Positions 6,114-6,533 of a stretch of 6,533 nt of DNA are shown here, in pieces (position 1 is the stretch's first letter; every line of letters begins with the position of its first letter). Position numbers and translations under genes: made by a program. The notes beneath the pieces are model-generated. The model was not told the origin of the DNA and ran no database searches. It was given only the letters and a program-made list of their open reading frames with translations. The stretch is from Dehalococcoidia bacterium. Lineage in GTDB: Bacteria; Chloroflexota; Dehalococcoidia; Dehalococcoidales; Fen-1064. The stretch lies in the NCBI GenBank assembly GCA_003153955.1, contig PMCB01000044.1, forward strand, positions 10,909 to 17,441. Reading direction: 5' to 3'.

Positions 6114-6329
6114 TTAGTGATGGAACTTTTCCTTCATCGCCCTGATTTCTTCCCGTTTGGCCATTTCCTGCGGATCCATCTGCTGGACGGAGATCAGGGA
6201 ACCATGTTCCATTCTGATTTTCAGCAGTTCGCGGCATTTCCAGCAGCGATACGGGCCATCGTAAACCGGGTCGGAGATGGAGAATGTGCCCTCAGTATTG
6301 CATTTGGGACACTTTATTTTGGTTAACAT
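6114..6329 (-). CDS. Small zinc-ribbon protein
   Basis: A 71-residue protein with two CxxC knuckles, CPKC (7-10) and CWKC (29-32), 18 residues apart. This is a classic zinc ribbon that should bind one zinc ion. A basic, methionine- and glutamate-rich helical tail follows (about 50-71). Such proteins can bind nucleic acid or protein partners, and no specific role can be given. AGGAGG (6342-6347) lies 12 bases before ATG, a long gap; GGAAG (6332-6336) is closer. It is the first gene of the tautomerase transcript and has its own promoter. Confidence 0.8.
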   Translation of the reverse strand: MLTKIKCPKCNTEGTFSISDPVYDGPYRCWKCRELLKIRMEHGSLISVQQMDPQEMAKREEIRAMKEKFHH

Positions 6330-6395
6330 GCTTCCGCAATACCTCCTGACTGATATATCCTTAAATAAACTGTGATTAATTAGTTGTTAAATCGC

Positions 6396-6424
6396 ATAGT
6401 AATTCTTATCGCCTGTTTTGTCAA
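6396..6424 (-). promoter_or_regulatory. Housekeeping-type promoter for the zinc-ribbon/tautomerase genes
   Basis: On the - strand TTGACA (6419-6424, exact consensus) is followed after 17 bases by TACTAT (6396-6401, four of six consensus bases). Transcription would begin near 6389, about 60 nt before the zinc-ribbon ATG. Confidence 0.6.
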
Positions 6425-6448
6425 ATATAGTATAACATGATTTTCCCG

Positions 6449-6533
6449 CTACACCAGTCTTTTCCCGATTATTTCTTGACTAACAGGCAGATATTTTGTG
6501 AAAAAGTCTTTACCGGGAAACGATAGCTGCTTT
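6449..6533 (-). CDS. Possible C-terminal fragment of a gene entering from the right
   Basis: One - strand frame is open from the window edge to a TAG at 6449-6451, giving 27 residues that end FFTKYLPVSQEIIGKRLV. The composition looks protein-like and its end lies 24 bp before the promoter of the zinc-ribbon gene, which fits a gene boundary. It is too short to assign a family, and an open frame of this length can occur by chance. Confidence 0.35.
   Translation of the reverse strand, partial: KQLSFPGKDFFTKYLPVSQEIIGKRLV

Noticed and set aside
5901..6326. 141-codon + strand open frame opposite the tautomerase and zinc-ribbon genes
   Set aside because: The - strand genes have family motifs and well-placed ribosome binding sites; the + frame is their shadow.
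6425..6452. Third copy of the ECF-type promoter element
   Set aside because: The -10 half is similar, but CG is replaced by TG and there is no CTATC 16 bases upstream.

Overview
The window looks like a chromosomal segment from a Chloroflexota bacterium, most likely of the Dehalococcoidia type. This rests on family content and is an inference: an ECF sigma factor coupled to a DUF5667-type membrane protein and followed by a SIMPL-domain lipoprotein, a stand-alone RimI-like acetyltransferase, and moderate GC content. No rRNA, tRNA, phage, IS or CRISPR signal was found.

Layout. Positions 1-482 hold no convincing protein gene: a terminator for a gene to the left (35-66), a short heptamer repeat, a strongly foldable block (103-290) that may be a structured RNA, two perfect short hairpins, and an extended -10 promoter. 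Next on the + strand are ruvB and a RimJ/RimL-type N-acetyltransferase, 16 bp apart and probably one transcript. It ends at a perfect 15-bp bidirectional terminator (2094-2131). On the - strand, reading right to left, are an ECF sigma factor, an overlapping membrane protein that is the probable anti-sigma partner, and a SIMPL/DUF541 lipoprotein. Divergent from them is a RimI-like acetyltransferase on the + strand (4709-5371). It converges on a - strand cluster of three small genes: a zinc-ribbon protein, a 4-oxalocrotonate tautomerase-family protein and a small membrane-anchored protein. A gene fragment probably enters from the right edge on the - strand.

How the parts work together. The most interesting region is 2159-4613. 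The sigma gene and the lipoprotein gene are each preceded by the same 28-bp element (21 of 28 bases identical; CTATC, 16 bases, CGTTATA on the - strand), with the geometry of an ECF promoter. The simplest reading is a self-contained envelope-signalling module: the sigma factor activates its own operon and the SIMPL lipoprotein, and the DUF5667 protein restrains it at the membrane.

A second notable point is ruvB. The conserved RuvB N-terminus is encoded upstream of the first ATG, but that stretch has no ATG, GTG or TTG. A Shine-Dalgarno sequence and a promoter point to an AUC start at 483.
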